64,000 nt of DNA from Bacteroides thetaiotaomicron VPI-5482 (lineage in GTDB: Bacteria > Bacteroidota > Bacteroidia > Bacteroidales > Bacteroidaceae), in NCBI RefSeq assembly GCF_000011065.1, contig NC_004663.1, positions 1,674,001 to 1,738,000 of the forward strand. Reading direction: 5' to 3'. The notes under the pieces are model-generated. The model made no database searches, had not been told where the DNA came from, and was given only the letters and a program-made list of their open reading frames with translations. The position numbers and the translations under genes are program-made. Shown here one piece after another: positions 42,171 through 50,195 of the stretch (position 1 is its first letter; the number at the start of each line of letters is the position of its first letter).

Positions 42171-42734
42171 TCATCTTATCTTCGCACGGATTCTGCTTAG
42201 ATTGACCTGTGAGATGCCTAAATAGGAAGCTATAATACCCAATGGCACACGTTGAAGTATATCGGGATATTCGGATATCAGTTCCTGATACCTCTCCAAT
42301 GAAGTTTTGAATTGCCTTGATATAAACAACTTTTCCGATTTGATGCATTCTCTCTCGGAAAACTTCCGTCCCCAGTTGGCTATATGTATATCTTCCAGAT
42401 AGAGATTGTGCAATTTATCGACACTGAGTTCATACAGGACACTGTCTTCCAAAAGTTCAATATTCTCATATCCTGCCCGATTATCATGAAGAGTTTGCAG
42501 AGGGAAGATTGCATCCCCTTCTTTCCCGAACCAGAAGGTAACCTTCTTATCCGACTGATAGGTATAGGCATGCAGCATCCCTTTCTTCATCAGATAGAAC
42601 TTAGAGTTTTTATGATTTGCCCGGAACAGATGGAAGCCTTTAGGATAGGCTACTTCGGGAGCATCACTCAGTAAAGCCTCCTTTGAGGCATCCGGCAACT
42701 TGTAAATAGAGTCTATGATATCATTTATATCCAT
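42171..42734 (-). CDS. Crp/Fnr-family regulator
   Basis: 187 residues. The N-terminal cNMP-like barrel (about 20-120) has YPKGFHLFRANHKNSKFYLMKKGMLHAYTYQSDKKVTFWFGKEGDAI. The C-terminal winged HTH has LQRVPLGIIASYLGISQVNLSRIRAKIR. This is the usual Bacteroidetes Crp architecture. No Fnr-type Cys cluster is present, so it is not an FeS oxygen sensor. It lies 9 bases after the DUF2867 gene and 92 bases before the SMR gene. Confidence 0.9.
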   Translation of the reverse strand: MDINDIIDSIYKLPDASKEALLSDAPEVAYPKGFHLFRANHKNSKFYLMKKGMLHAYTYQSDKKVTFWFGKEGDAIFPLQTLHDNRAGYENIELLEDSVLYELSVDKLHNLYLEDIHIANWGRKFSERECIKSEKLFISRQFKTSLERYQELISEYPDILQRVPLGIIASYLGISQVNLSRIRAKIR

Positions 42735-42742
42735 AAGCTGTT

Positions 42743-43204
42743 TTATTTCAATCGTTTTGCTACCCTTTTCAGCATAGAACGGATGATGACTTTATGAAAA
42801 GGACGAATAAAGAAGAAGTACAACCGGCCCAGTCGGTTATTGAACTTTACAACGGTCGTGATTGTAAACGTCTGCCCGCCGGGCTCCTTCTCTCCACACC
42901 ATAATGAAGCATGAAACGTCAGGTGTTTATCGGGCATACCGAAAACAACTTCCTGTGCATTCTGCTCACATATCGTATCGGCAAAGCGCATACCAACTTC
43001 CAGACCTAACGGTTTGACTATCGCATTCCTTAACTTCATCAACCCATTCACCCAGCCCGGAGAGTGATTAAAAGCCATATCAAAGAACTCGTCGGAAGTG
43101 ATTGCTTTTTCACTGACTACGTTCCTTGAAAAAGAATCGCAATAATCTGCCGGAAGATAGCCGGCTATCAAACTGTCTTGGGGTATATTCTGCTCTTTCA
43201 TCAT
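42743..43204 (-). CDS. DUF2867 protein
   Basis: About 154 residues from the ATG at 43204 (MMKEQNIPQDSLIAGYLPADYCDSF). The longer frame from TTG 43237 would begin within a -7-like TACTTTTG at 43242-43235, so the shorter start is better. The conserved DUF2867 features are DEFFDMAFNHSPGWVNGLMKLRNAIVKPLG and VVKFNNRLGRLYFFFIRPFHKVIIRSML. Function unknown; the fold is of the START/polyketide-cyclase-like type in related proteins. Confidence 0.82.
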   Translation of the reverse strand: MMKEQNIPQDSLIAGYLPADYCDSFSRNVVSEKAITSDEFFDMAFNHSPGWVNGLMKLRNAIVKPLGLEVGMRFADTICEQNAQEVVFGMPDKHLTFHASLWCGEKEPGGQTFTITTVVKFNNRLGRLYFFFIRPFHKVIIRSMLKRVAKRLK

Positions 43205-43360
43205 CTTCGGCCATACCTTAATAGTATGGTTTGCCAAAAGTAGTCACTTTAGACAGACAAACAATGACTTTGCCCGATTTTCTGCTATCACCTCCTGTCT
43301 GGACGACAGATATTACTATTACTTATTCACAAACAGAAGGGCATAAATGAATATATACAG

Positions 43361-43390
43361 CAAGGGCTGCCCTTTTACGGAGCAGCCCTC
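43361..43390 (-). terminator. Hairpin after the ompA-like gene
   Basis: Stem AGGGCTGC/GCAGCCCT flanking 11-12 bases, 26 bases after the stop codon of the OmpA-family gene. The T tract after it is poor, so termination strength is uncertain. Confidence 0.55.
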
Positions 43391-43415
43391 ACCATTCTAT
43401 TTACATCTCTTGTTT

Positions 43416-44543
43416 TTAGTCTTCAATCGTACATATACTTACACGATTCCAATCCGGTTCGGTAAACATGTCACCTACGCCCTGACCTTCGGCAGTGATA
43501 CGAGAAGCATTGATCTTGTATTTATTGACCAGAATAGTCTTTACGGCTTCCGCACGTGCAGCGGCAATTCTTGCATTGACTTCAGCACTACCTTCCGGAG
43601 AAGCATACCCCTTGATGACTACTTTTGCATCAGCATATTTCTTCAGATAAGAAGCTACGCGTTCCACATTCGGCAACTGTGAAGCATCAACCGATGATTT
43701 ACCCTGTCTGAAAGTAATGATAGATTCAGGAACACGGGCAGTTTTCACTACAGTCTCCACCGGAACGACCTTGGTACGGCATTCTTCCAGTTCTTGCTGC
43801 AATCCGCTGATTTTTTGGTTGGCGCTGTTGAGTTCGCCGTCCTTATTGTTCACTTGTCCGCGGAGAGCATTGATAGAAGCATTCAAATCGTCGATTTCAC
43901 CCTGATTGTAAACTCTTACTTCGGTGAAGTAACGGTTTCCTGTACTGCTCTTGAAGTGATAAGTCAGTCCGGCAGTCAGTTCAAATGCTGCATTATTGGC
44001 ATTGAAACGGCTCTTTGCCTGATTAAAGTCCCCTTGCATATCATATACGATGGCAGGTTTCAGTCCCAATGTCCAGGCCTTGCTTTCGCCTAGATTAAAG
44101 TTCAGATTCAATCCGAAACGGGTTGACCATGAGTTCTGGTCGCCATCACCATTCACATAATAATGTAACCATCCCGCACCGGCTACTGCCTCCACTTCAA
44201 ACAAACGAGGAGTGCCGTTGTAACCAGCAAACAGGTTCATCAGATTCACTTTACCCAACAGGCTGACATCTGAGGCATCAAAAGCTGTTTTACTTGGAGT
44301 GGTATTGATATACCCCATACCCTGAAATCCTAAACCGAAGACAGGAGTCAACTGTTTGGAAAGACCAACTCCGAAAGCCGGACGTGCATTCTTAAAGAAA
44401 GCGCTGTGAGTGAGAGGAGTGATTGCACCTGCATTTACTTCTACAGACCAATTATCTGCAAACTTTGTACCTTCTACAACAGATTGGGCTTTTGCTGTAA
44501 ATGCGCCCAATACCATAGCTAATAGAATAATAGATTTCTTCAT
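43416..44543 (-). CDS. OmpA-family outer membrane protein
   Basis: About 375 residues from the ATG at 44543, which starts a clean signal peptide (MKKSIILLAMVLGAFTAKAQ). An N-terminal 8-strand-type barrel region follows (about 25-215). A short coiled-coil linker comes next (about 220-255, INALRGQVNNKDGELNSANQKISGLQQELEECR). The C-terminal OmpA/peptidoglycan-binding domain has GKSSVDASQLPNVERVASYLKKY, VIKGYASPEGSAEVNARIAAARAEAV and NRVSICTI. It links the outer membrane to peptidoglycan. A long leader with a -7-like TATTTTTG at 44807-44800 is possible. Confidence 0.93.
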   Translation of the reverse strand: MKKSIILLAMVLGAFTAKAQSVVEGTKFADNWSVEVNAGAITPLTHSAFFKNARPAFGVGLSKQLTPVFGLGFQGMGYINTTPSKTAFDASDVSLLGKVNLMNLFAGYNGTPRLFEVEAVAGAGWLHYYVNGDGDQNSWSTRFGLNLNFNLGESKAWTLGLKPAIVYDMQGDFNQAKSRFNANNAAFELTAGLTYHFKSSTGNRYFTEVRVYNQGEIDDLNASINALRGQVNNKDGELNSANQKISGLQQELEECRTKVVPVETVVKTARVPESIITFRQGKSSVDASQLPNVERVASYLKKYADAKVVIKGYASPEGSAEVNARIAAARAEAVKTILVNKYKINASRITAEGQGVGDMFTEPDWNRVSICTIED

Positions 44544-45255
44544 AATCATACGTTTTAAATTGTAATGTTTCATTTGCTAAATCATTAGAAATGTTTTATT
44601 TGCTCATGCCTAACTTTTTAGTTCATCATTTATTTCGTTATTCACTTTAAACAACATACAATATGAATTATTAGTTCACGGAGCAAGAGGCGAATTAACA
44701 TCTATTTTGTTTCTTAGGAATATTAAAAATAGACCTATAGATGAGATAATGAACATCATACAAGCTAATAACACAGAATATGCAGTGAAAGCAGAGGTAC
44801 AAAAATAAAATCGGCTGCAATTTCCATCAGCAATTATCGAAAGAAAAACAATAAGGGTCATGATGCAGCAATAAGATGCAGTCCGGTCATAATTTCATTC
44901 ACGAAGAACAGTAGATACGAAAAATGGATTTCATATTAACAGTTTAAACTTATCCATAAAAAAGAGGTTTCCAGCACAAAGTAGCACTCAAAAAGAGGTT
45001 TTACTCCATTCTTTTAAAGAAATGAACGCTCCCTCACCGACCAACGGTCCGTTGGTTTAAAACCAAGGCAGGGTTTCATTTAAAGGAAAGACGCTTACCA
45101 TTGCTTGTTATAATGCATATAATGATTATTTAGATGCAGAAATATGTCCGAAAGCTGCATATTATTTCATTATTCTATGCACTTTTTTCTCTATTTGATG
45201 GAATTTATACTCATCGAGGCCAATGCAATTATTAAAAATGGAACATACATCATAT
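44544..45255. other. Gene-free AT-rich stretch with paired palindromes
   Basis: No credible ORF on either strand; short frames here lack coding character. Two overlapping odd palindromes with centres 11 bp apart are present: ACCAACGG-T-CCGTTGGT (45042-45058) and TTGGTTT-A-AAACCAA (45054-45068). The ompA leader probably occupies the first 250 bases. Confidence 0.45.
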
Positions 45256-45712
45256 TTATCCTTCCTCCACCAGCCAGCGACTCACGTTGCGTTCTTCCTT
45301 GCTGAACTCCGCGCCTATTTTCACCATGCGGCATCCATCAGCCCTCCCAACTACATAGTTACAATTCAAGTCCATTTTTCAGTCCTTCAATATCAGAGTA
45401 ATCCTCAGCATTAAAATTGAAATTAAGATGCAGTACAGCATGCTCGTTCCATTCAGTTTCATACTGCTCGATGGCTAGTCCTTCAAAAAGTTCTTTCTTT
45501 CCACAAAAATACGCTTCCAGTGTGGAAAGCAACAAACTTTTGCCAAAACGACGCGGGCGACTCAGGAAATACGGATTGCCCGTGGAGGCTAGTTCGTAGA
45601 CAAATGCTGTTTTATCAACATATAAATAACCGTCACGACGAAGTCTTTCAAAACTCTGTATTCCGATAGGAAGATTGCGGCGAAGGCCTTTCAAACGGTC
45701 AATGATATCCAT
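45256..45712 (-). pseudogene. AAA-ATPase/PD-(D/E)XK nuclease family gene with internal deletion
   Basis: The N-terminal 117 residues (MDIIDRLKGLRRNLPIGIQSFERLR, then SRPRRFGKSLLLSTLEAYF with the P-loop GKS) are the start of the AAA-ATPase-like family, normally over 500 residues. The frame stops at 45359. Immediately after, another frame reads on to a stop at 45256 with the sequence VKIGAEFSKEERNVSRW-LVEEG, which is the conserved C-terminal tail of the same family. About 350 central residues are therefore missing and the gene is dead. This family is often lost or multiplied in Bacteroides genomes. Confidence 0.8.
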
Positions 45713-45950
45713 AATTTCTTCTCTTTAATAAGTGAGTCCTTTGTAAGGATAACAAATCTTACAGTGAATCGGTTATCCGACAACGGTTTTATTATCCTGC
45801 TCTACGAAGTTCCCGACAAACGGGAGATATGCATAGAAAAATTACTTAAGCATAACATCAGCTATTATTACCATAAGTACGTGGATTTCTGTTCTTCAAG
45901 GAAAGAAGATACGAAAAAAGGGAACAAGTTACTACATAAACATAGATCAC

Positions 45951-46007
45951 GTTTATTATAAATTCTGTGACCGTTTATTATAAACGTCCCCTTCGTTTAT
46001 TATAAAC
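45951..46007. repeat. 22-bp-period array of GTTTATTATAAAC (array B)
   Basis: Copies start at 45951 (last base T), 45973 and 45995, exactly 22 bp apart with unrelated 9-bp spacers: the same unit, orientation and period as array A at 33851. It sits in the 604-bp gap between the ATPase pseudogene and the cupin/CMD gene. A 65-codon frame (45764-45961, GTG start) in the same gap runs into the array and is not convincing. Confidence 0.9.
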
Positions 46008-46053
46008 TCAAAAATAAAAAATCATGGGAAATGAATTAAAATTATGCAACAAA

Positions 46054-46087
46054 AAAGGTTGCAAACTCCATAAAGTTTGCAACCTTT
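46054..46087 (-). terminator. Terminator downstream of the cupin/CMD gene
   Basis: 14-bp perfect stem AAAGGTTGCAAACT/AGTTTGCAACCTTT with a 6-base loop, followed on the minus strand by TTTTTTG. It lies 230 bases after the stop. I see nothing else between 46088 and 46316. Confidence 0.75.
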
Positions 46088-46316
46088 GCTCTATATTTAT
46101 CCTTCTGATCTCTAGAACGAGCTAAAGAAATATGTTATATTAGTCCTAATATTATACCATTTATCATTCGTTTTACACTCATATTTTATCTATTTTTTCA
46201 TTCATTATTCATTGGTTTCATACTTTCCCGAACTACAAATATACAACATAAAAAAGCATTTGTCAAGTCCCAAACAGATTTTAACCGCCTGCTTTCCGGG
46301 AATATGAACGTCTTTG

Positions 46317-47522
46317 TTATTTTTCCGGAATCACTTCATTCAGGCAGGCTATAGCGTTGAGAGTACGTGGATAGCCGATGTAAGGCAAAAGCTGCGTCAC
46401 GACAGCCAGCAAAGTATCTTTATTATTACCTACATTGACATTTCCCTGTATGTGCCCTTTCACCTGTGATTCACAGCCTCCCAAGGAAACAAGGATGGAG
46501 AACGTCAGTAGTTCCCGTGTCTTCACGTCCAGTCCACCGCGTGTCTGGTAGTCTCCGAAGCAGTTGGCGGAGAGATAACGCTGGATATGCTTTTGGTTTT
46601 CGGGAGCATTTTTATGCATTTGGTCGATCCGTTCGCCGAAAATGGATTTCTGCAACGCCAGTCCTTTGTCGAAACGGGTTTCGGCAGAAACGACCGCTTG
46701 TCCCTCTAAAGGAAGACGTACACCGTGGGCAAGCAGCGCCTCATTAGTGATGCCGACAAAGTCCATCACTTTAGCCATGCCTGCATAGGCTACTGCCTGG
46801 TAAAGGATTTCCTTTATTTCTATCGGAGTAATACCTGCATTGAGAGCGCTTTCAAGCATCATCCGGTATTCGGTCTGTGCCTGTGAGGCAATATTGGATG
46901 CCAATGTTACCATGAGCCGGGTTTTAGTATCCAGGTTGCCGTATTGCTGCACCTCCTTTGTGAAATTGCCGAATATTGCATCCAGTTCGGGGTCGGTGGC
47001 GCTTAATCCGGTTCCTCCGTTATCTTTCGTAGCTTCGGCATACTGCTGGTCGTCTACCTGTTCCAGCCAAATATTCTTGTTGGTCTGCGGATTGCAGCCG
47101 ATAGCCAGATGCGAAAACCAACTATCGGGGGCGGCACCGTGCCAATGTTCTATGTCCGGTGCTATTTCAACCACATCACCGGGGAGCAGGCGGCGTGCCG
47201 CTTTGCCACGTTCCTGATAATACCCCACACCCCCGACAGCAATGAGGATTTGTCCGCCCGTATGGCTGTGCCAGTTATTTCGGCAGCCGGGTTCAAAAGT
47301 AACGTTGGACATGGGTACATTCAAGTCTTTATTACCGGTCAGCGGTGCCAGCCAGGATTCTCCTGTAAAATATTGCTTGAATCCCGTATTTTCCTTTCCC
47401 AACGGAAATGCGCTGATGTTCTGAGGTACTTCTTCTTTCTTCATACTCTGTGCATTTATAGATTGCATCGGAATTTGCAGAAATCCGATGACTGTTACAA
47501 AAATAAAAAATAATTTTCTCAT
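46317..47522 (-). CDS. Exported cupin plus double carboxymuconolactone-decarboxylase-like protein
   Basis: 401 residues. A signal peptide (MRKLFFIFVTVIGFLQIPMQSINAQ) precedes a cupin (about 60-150; metal-type RNNWHSHTGGQILIAVGGVGYYQERG, VEIAPDIEHWHGA) and two CMD/AhpD-like domains (about 190-265, KTRLMVTLASNIASQAQTEY; about 305-395, KTRELLTFSILVSLGGCESQVKGHIQGNVNVG). A Cys and a His (GGCESQVKGH) stand where AhpD-like enzymes have redox or acid/base residues. Probably a periplasmic detoxification enzyme; substrate unknown. Preceded by the CYGTAAT tandem operator. Confidence 0.88.
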   Translation of the reverse strand: MRKLFFIFVTVIGFLQIPMQSINAQSMKKEEVPQNISAFPLGKENTGFKQYFTGESWLAPLTGNKDLNVPMSNVTFEPGCRNNWHSHTGGQILIAVGGVGYYQERGKAARRLLPGDVVEIAPDIEHWHGAAPDSWFSHLAIGCNPQTNKNIWLEQVDDQQYAEATKDNGGTGLSATDPELDAIFGNFTKEVQQYGNLDTKTRLMVTLASNIASQAQTEYRMMLESALNAGITPIEIKEILYQAVAYAGMAKVMDFVGITNEALLAHGVRLPLEGQAVVSAETRFDKGLALQKSIFGERIDQMHKNAPENQKHIQRYLSANCFGDYQTRGGLDVKTRELLTFSILVSLGGCESQVKGHIQGNVNVGNNKDTLLAVVTQLLPYIGYPRTLNAIACLNEVIPEK

Positions 47523-47566
47523 ACTGTGACGTCCATGGTTTATTATTTAAGAACTCTCTGATAATG

Positions 47567-47632
47567 CAAAGTTAGCTGTTCTGATCCAACTCTTTATAAT
47601 ACAAATTACGGATATAAAAACCAAAATTACAG
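47567..47632 (-). promoter_or_regulatory. Regulon site 1: cupin/CMD promoter with tandem CYGTAAT operator
   Basis: Minus strand: CTGTAAT (47632-47626), N14, CCGTAAT (47611-47605), N30, -7 box TAACTTTG (47574-47567). There is no recognisable -33 box. Confidence 0.78.
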
Positions 47633-47653
47633 ATTTATAGTACTGCCTATCAT

Positions 47654-48049
47654 TTACTTCATCTTCAGTCCGGGAATGAGTGGCGTAGCATCAATCAGTT
47701 CGAGCATCTGCACCATATCAAGTGTACCTTCTTTGTACTTCTTAAAATGAGGTGTGGCAATATGACTCTTATAGGCCGCTTCATCGGCATAGATTTCAAG
47801 AATAGTCACGTGGTTGGGGCGTTCTTTCTCCGCTACGGCATACAGTACCAATACGCCCGGTTCCAACCGCATCGAGACTTCGATCTCCTCTTTCAGATAA
47901 GCATTGTACTCTTCCAGCCGTTCCGGATCGATTATGATGCGTGACAACCGCACCATATTGTTCTCGGCGGCGGATGGTTCGACCGGTCTGATTACGTTTG
48001 CCGAAGCGGTTGCTGCAAACAATAGAAAAATAATCAGTAACTTCTTCAT
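47654..48049 (-). CDS. Exported antibiotic-biosynthesis-monooxygenase (ABM) protein
   Basis: 131 residues. A signal peptide (MKKLLIIFLLFAATASA) precedes a ferredoxin-like ABM domain: RLSRIIIDPERLEEYNAYLKEEIEVSMRLEPGVLVLYAVAEKERPNHVTILEIYADEAAYKSHIATPHFKKY. The pattern matches YgiN-type quinol monooxygenases, with the conserved HIATPHF segment. It is 9 bases after the flavodoxin lipoprotein gene, so co-transcribed. An exported quinol-monooxygenase-like protein next to an exported flavodoxin suggests periplasmic redox chemistry (inference). Confidence 0.88.
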   Translation of the reverse strand: MKKLLIIFLLFAATASANVIRPVEPSAAENNMVRLSRIIIDPERLEEYNAYLKEEIEVSMRLEPGVLVLYAVAEKERPNHVTILEIYADEAAYKSHIATPHFKKYKEGTLDMVQMLELIDATPLIPGLKMK

Positions 48050-48058
48050 TTTGCTAAT

Positions 48059-49102
48059 TTATTGTCGTTCGAATTTCACTGCCACATTGCCCGGAACGTT
48101 CAATGCATCTATTCCGTTACCGTCAATGCGCCCAATCTTTATCAAGTCATTGCTTTGCGACCCGCTTTTACAGAAGATCGCCACATTATTCCACGGCACA
48201 TAGATTGTAATATCACCGGGCACAGGTGCACAGCCACGGGGCACTCCTGCCGTAGTCAGTGCAGGCGACGGATAGAAAATTTTCTCTGTGATATTATTAT
48301 AATCATTCAGCGTCACTTCAAGCGGCAGACGTGAAAGAAAGTCCTGCGCCGCGGCATTGTCTTCCATCGTAGCAGTAATGGTACGGTTACCGACTGTAAT
48401 CTTCACATTCGTAGAAGTAGACGGATAATTGTTTTCCCGACTCGCACCGAGTGTTTCGAGCCATGTCCGTATCCGGTTTCCCATCTGCGAAAGTGTCGAA
48501 GAAGTCAGAAGCAATGTTTCGGTGAAAGTGGCACCGGAGCAAAGTGTCCGCGCCTCGTCAACTGATGCAGAGATGCCGCTGCTGCCACTGCTGGCAAAAA
48601 GAGCGATACGCTTACCTGCAAGTTTCGAAGCATGATTATGCAGGAATGTCTGCATCGGTGTGGCCATGCTACCGTACCAAATCGGATAGCCGACAAACAC
48701 GATATCATAGTTGCCGAAATCTTCAACCGAAGTTTTAATCGCCGGATAATTCCCCTGACGGATAGCAGCCAGTTCTTCCTGTGCACGGTTGAGCATCCCA
48801 TTATAATCGCTTTCATAAGGTGTTTGCGGTTCCACTTCCAGGATATCGCAATCGAGTGTTTGCTGAATCTGTTGCGCCATACGCTCCGTGCTGCCGGTGC
48901 GCGAACAGTAAAGTACCAGATATCGCCCGTTACCGCCCGGAATGGGGTTTGTCGGGTTTGTAGAATCGTCCTCGTCTCCACCGTCGGAATTTCCCGGTTG
49001 TCCCGGCTGTTCCGGAAGAATCGGATCAGCGTTTGAGCCGTCGCAAGCCGCCATCGGCATCATCGTCAGCATCATCAATGGAATTAATAGAATCTTTTTC
49101 AT
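48059..49102 (-). CDS. Flavodoxin-cyclophilin-like lipoprotein
   Basis: About 347 residues from the ATG at 49102 (MKKILLIPLMMLTMMPMAACDGS; lipobox MAAC). An acidic low-complexity linker is followed by a flavodoxin domain (about 62-215, YLVLYCSRTGSTERMAQQIQ, with the FMN phosphate loop SRTGSTE; YPIWYGSMATPMQTFL). The C-terminal cyclophilin-like domain (about 230-347) has VKITVGNRTITATMEDNAAAQDFLSRLP, FYPSPALTTAG and GDITIYVPWNNVAIF. Flavodoxins are normally cytoplasmic, so a lipid-anchored one is unusual. First gene of a two-gene operon under a CYGTAAT operator, divergent from an AraC gene. Confidence 0.88.
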   Translation of the reverse strand: MKKILLIPLMMLTMMPMAACDGSNADPILPEQPGQPGNSDGGDEDDSTNPTNPIPGGNGRYLVLYCSRTGSTERMAQQIQQTLDCDILEVEPQTPYESDYNGMLNRAQEELAAIRQGNYPAIKTSVEDFGNYDIVFVGYPIWYGSMATPMQTFLHNHASKLAGKRIALFASSGSSGISASVDEARTLCSGATFTETLLLTSSTLSQMGNRIRTWLETLGASRENNYPSTSTNVKITVGNRTITATMEDNAAAQDFLSRLPLEVTLNDYNNITEKIFYPSPALTTAGVPRGCAPVPGDITIYVPWNNVAIFCKSGSQSNDLIKIGRIDGNGIDALNVPGNVAVKFERQ

Positions 49103-49137
49103 ATTACTATCTCTTTTCAATGTTAAATTACCGGTTA

Positions 49138-49203
49138 CAAAGTTACGGGGAATGGTCCAGCCCGGATGTAGACGATTTACGGATATTTATACCCCAATCA
49201 TGG
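49138..49203 (-). promoter_or_regulatory. Regulon site 2: flavodoxin-ABM promoter with degenerate tandem operator
   Basis: Minus strand: CCATGAT (49203-49197), N14, CCGTAAA (49182-49176), N30, perfect -7 box TAACTTTG (49145-49138). It also shares the ATTGGGGT core between half-sites with sites 3 and 4. It lies in the divergent region with the AraC gene at 49278. Confidence 0.7.
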
Positions 49204-49277
49204 ATTTTGATGGGAGAGTAAAAATTTTAAAGAGAAAAGAATTATATTTGTAACGCATTAAAAAAACAGATTGTGAT

Positions 49278-50195
49278 ATGGAAGAGAATACTAAAGAAAT
49301 GATTGTAATAGACAGCGTTGACCGTTACAACGAAATCTTCGGGCTTGAAACCAGACATCCGTTAGTCAGCATCATCGATCTGGCCAAATCCACTACGTGG
49401 CCCACACGTGCGTGGTTTCGTTACGAAGTATATGCACTATACTTGAAAAATGTAAAATGTGGTGATATTAAATATGGGCGCCAATATTACGACTATCAAG
49501 ACGGAACCATTGTCTGTTTCGCTCCCGGACAAATCACCGACCTGGAAATGCTGCCAAATATTCAACCCAACGCGCATGGTATTCTTTTTCATCCCGACCT
49601 TATACGTGGCACTGCGCTCGGACAAGAAATAAAGAAATACTCCTTCTTCTCCTACGAAACCAACGAAGCACTCCACATTTCCGAAGAAGAGCGGCAAACA
49701 GTGATGGACTGCCTGCAAAAAATCACCATCGAACTGGAACATTCCATCGACAAACACAGCCGCCGACTAATCTGCGCCAACATAGGATTGCTGCTCGACT
49801 ACTGTATGCGCTTTTACGAACGCCAGTTCGACACACGAAACGGAGTAAACAAAGACATCATTGTCCGCTTCGAACATCTGCTCAACGAATATTTCGAAGG
49901 AGATGCCCCGCAAAACCAAGGGTTGCCATCGGTCAAGTACTTCGCTGATAAAGTATTCCTTTCCGCTAACTATTTTGGCGATATGGTGCGCAAACAAACC
50001 GGTAAAACCGTCTCCGAATATATCCAGGATAAAATGATTGAACTGGCAAAAGAACAACTCATGTCTTCGAACAAGACTATGAGCCAAATTGCTTACGAAA
50101 TCGGATTCCAGTATCCGCAGCACCTTAGCCGGATGTTCAAACGGATTGTGGGGATGACGCCGAATCAATTCCGCTTAACGGGATATTGCCGTTGA
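49278..50195 (+). CDS. AraC-family transcriptional regulator (candidate regulon activator)
   Basis: 305 residues. The N-terminal sensor domain (about 25-150) has WFRYEVYALYLKNVKCGDIKYGRQYYDYQDGTIVCFAPGQ and GILFHPDLIRGTALGQEIKKYSFFSYETNEALHISEEE, a layout common in Bacteroidetes AraC proteins of redox clusters. The C-terminal double HTH (about 215-303) has VKYFADKVFLSANYFGDMVRKQTGKTVSEYIQ and MSQIAYEIGFQYPQHLSRMFKRIVGMTPNQFR. It has its own -7 box TATATTTG at 49244-49251. Its position in the middle of the operator-bearing operons makes it the best candidate for the CYGTAAT-binding activator (inference). Confidence 0.93.
   Translation: MEENTKEMIVIDSVDRYNEIFGLETRHPLVSIIDLAKSTTWPTRAWFRYEVYALYLKNVKCGDIKYGRQYYDYQDGTIVCFAPGQITDLEMLPNIQPNAHGILFHPDLIRGTALGQEIKKYSFFSYETNEALHISEEERQTVMDCLQKITIELEHSIDKHSRRLICANIGLLLDYCMRFYERQFDTRNGVNKDIIVRFEHLLNEYFEGDAPQNQGLPSVKYFADKVFLSANYFGDMVRKQTGKTVSEYIQDKMIELAKEQLMSSNKTMSQIAYEIGFQYPQHLSRMFKRIVGMTPNQFRLTGYCR

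Noticed and set aside
44676..44861. 61-codon hydrophobic minus-strand ORF upstream of the ompA-like gene
   Set aside because: Lies within the probable long leader and AT-rich non-coding DNA; no family or start context.
45764..45961. GTG-started 65-codon ORF between the ATPase pseudogene and array B
   Set aside because: No recognised family, ends inside the repeat array; it could be a gene remnant but cannot be supported.
33851..46007. CRISPR-like appearance of the regularly spaced palindrome arrays
   Set aside because: Period is only 22 bp with 7-9-bp spacers, repeats are odd-centre palindromes, copies are 3-4, and no cas genes are present.
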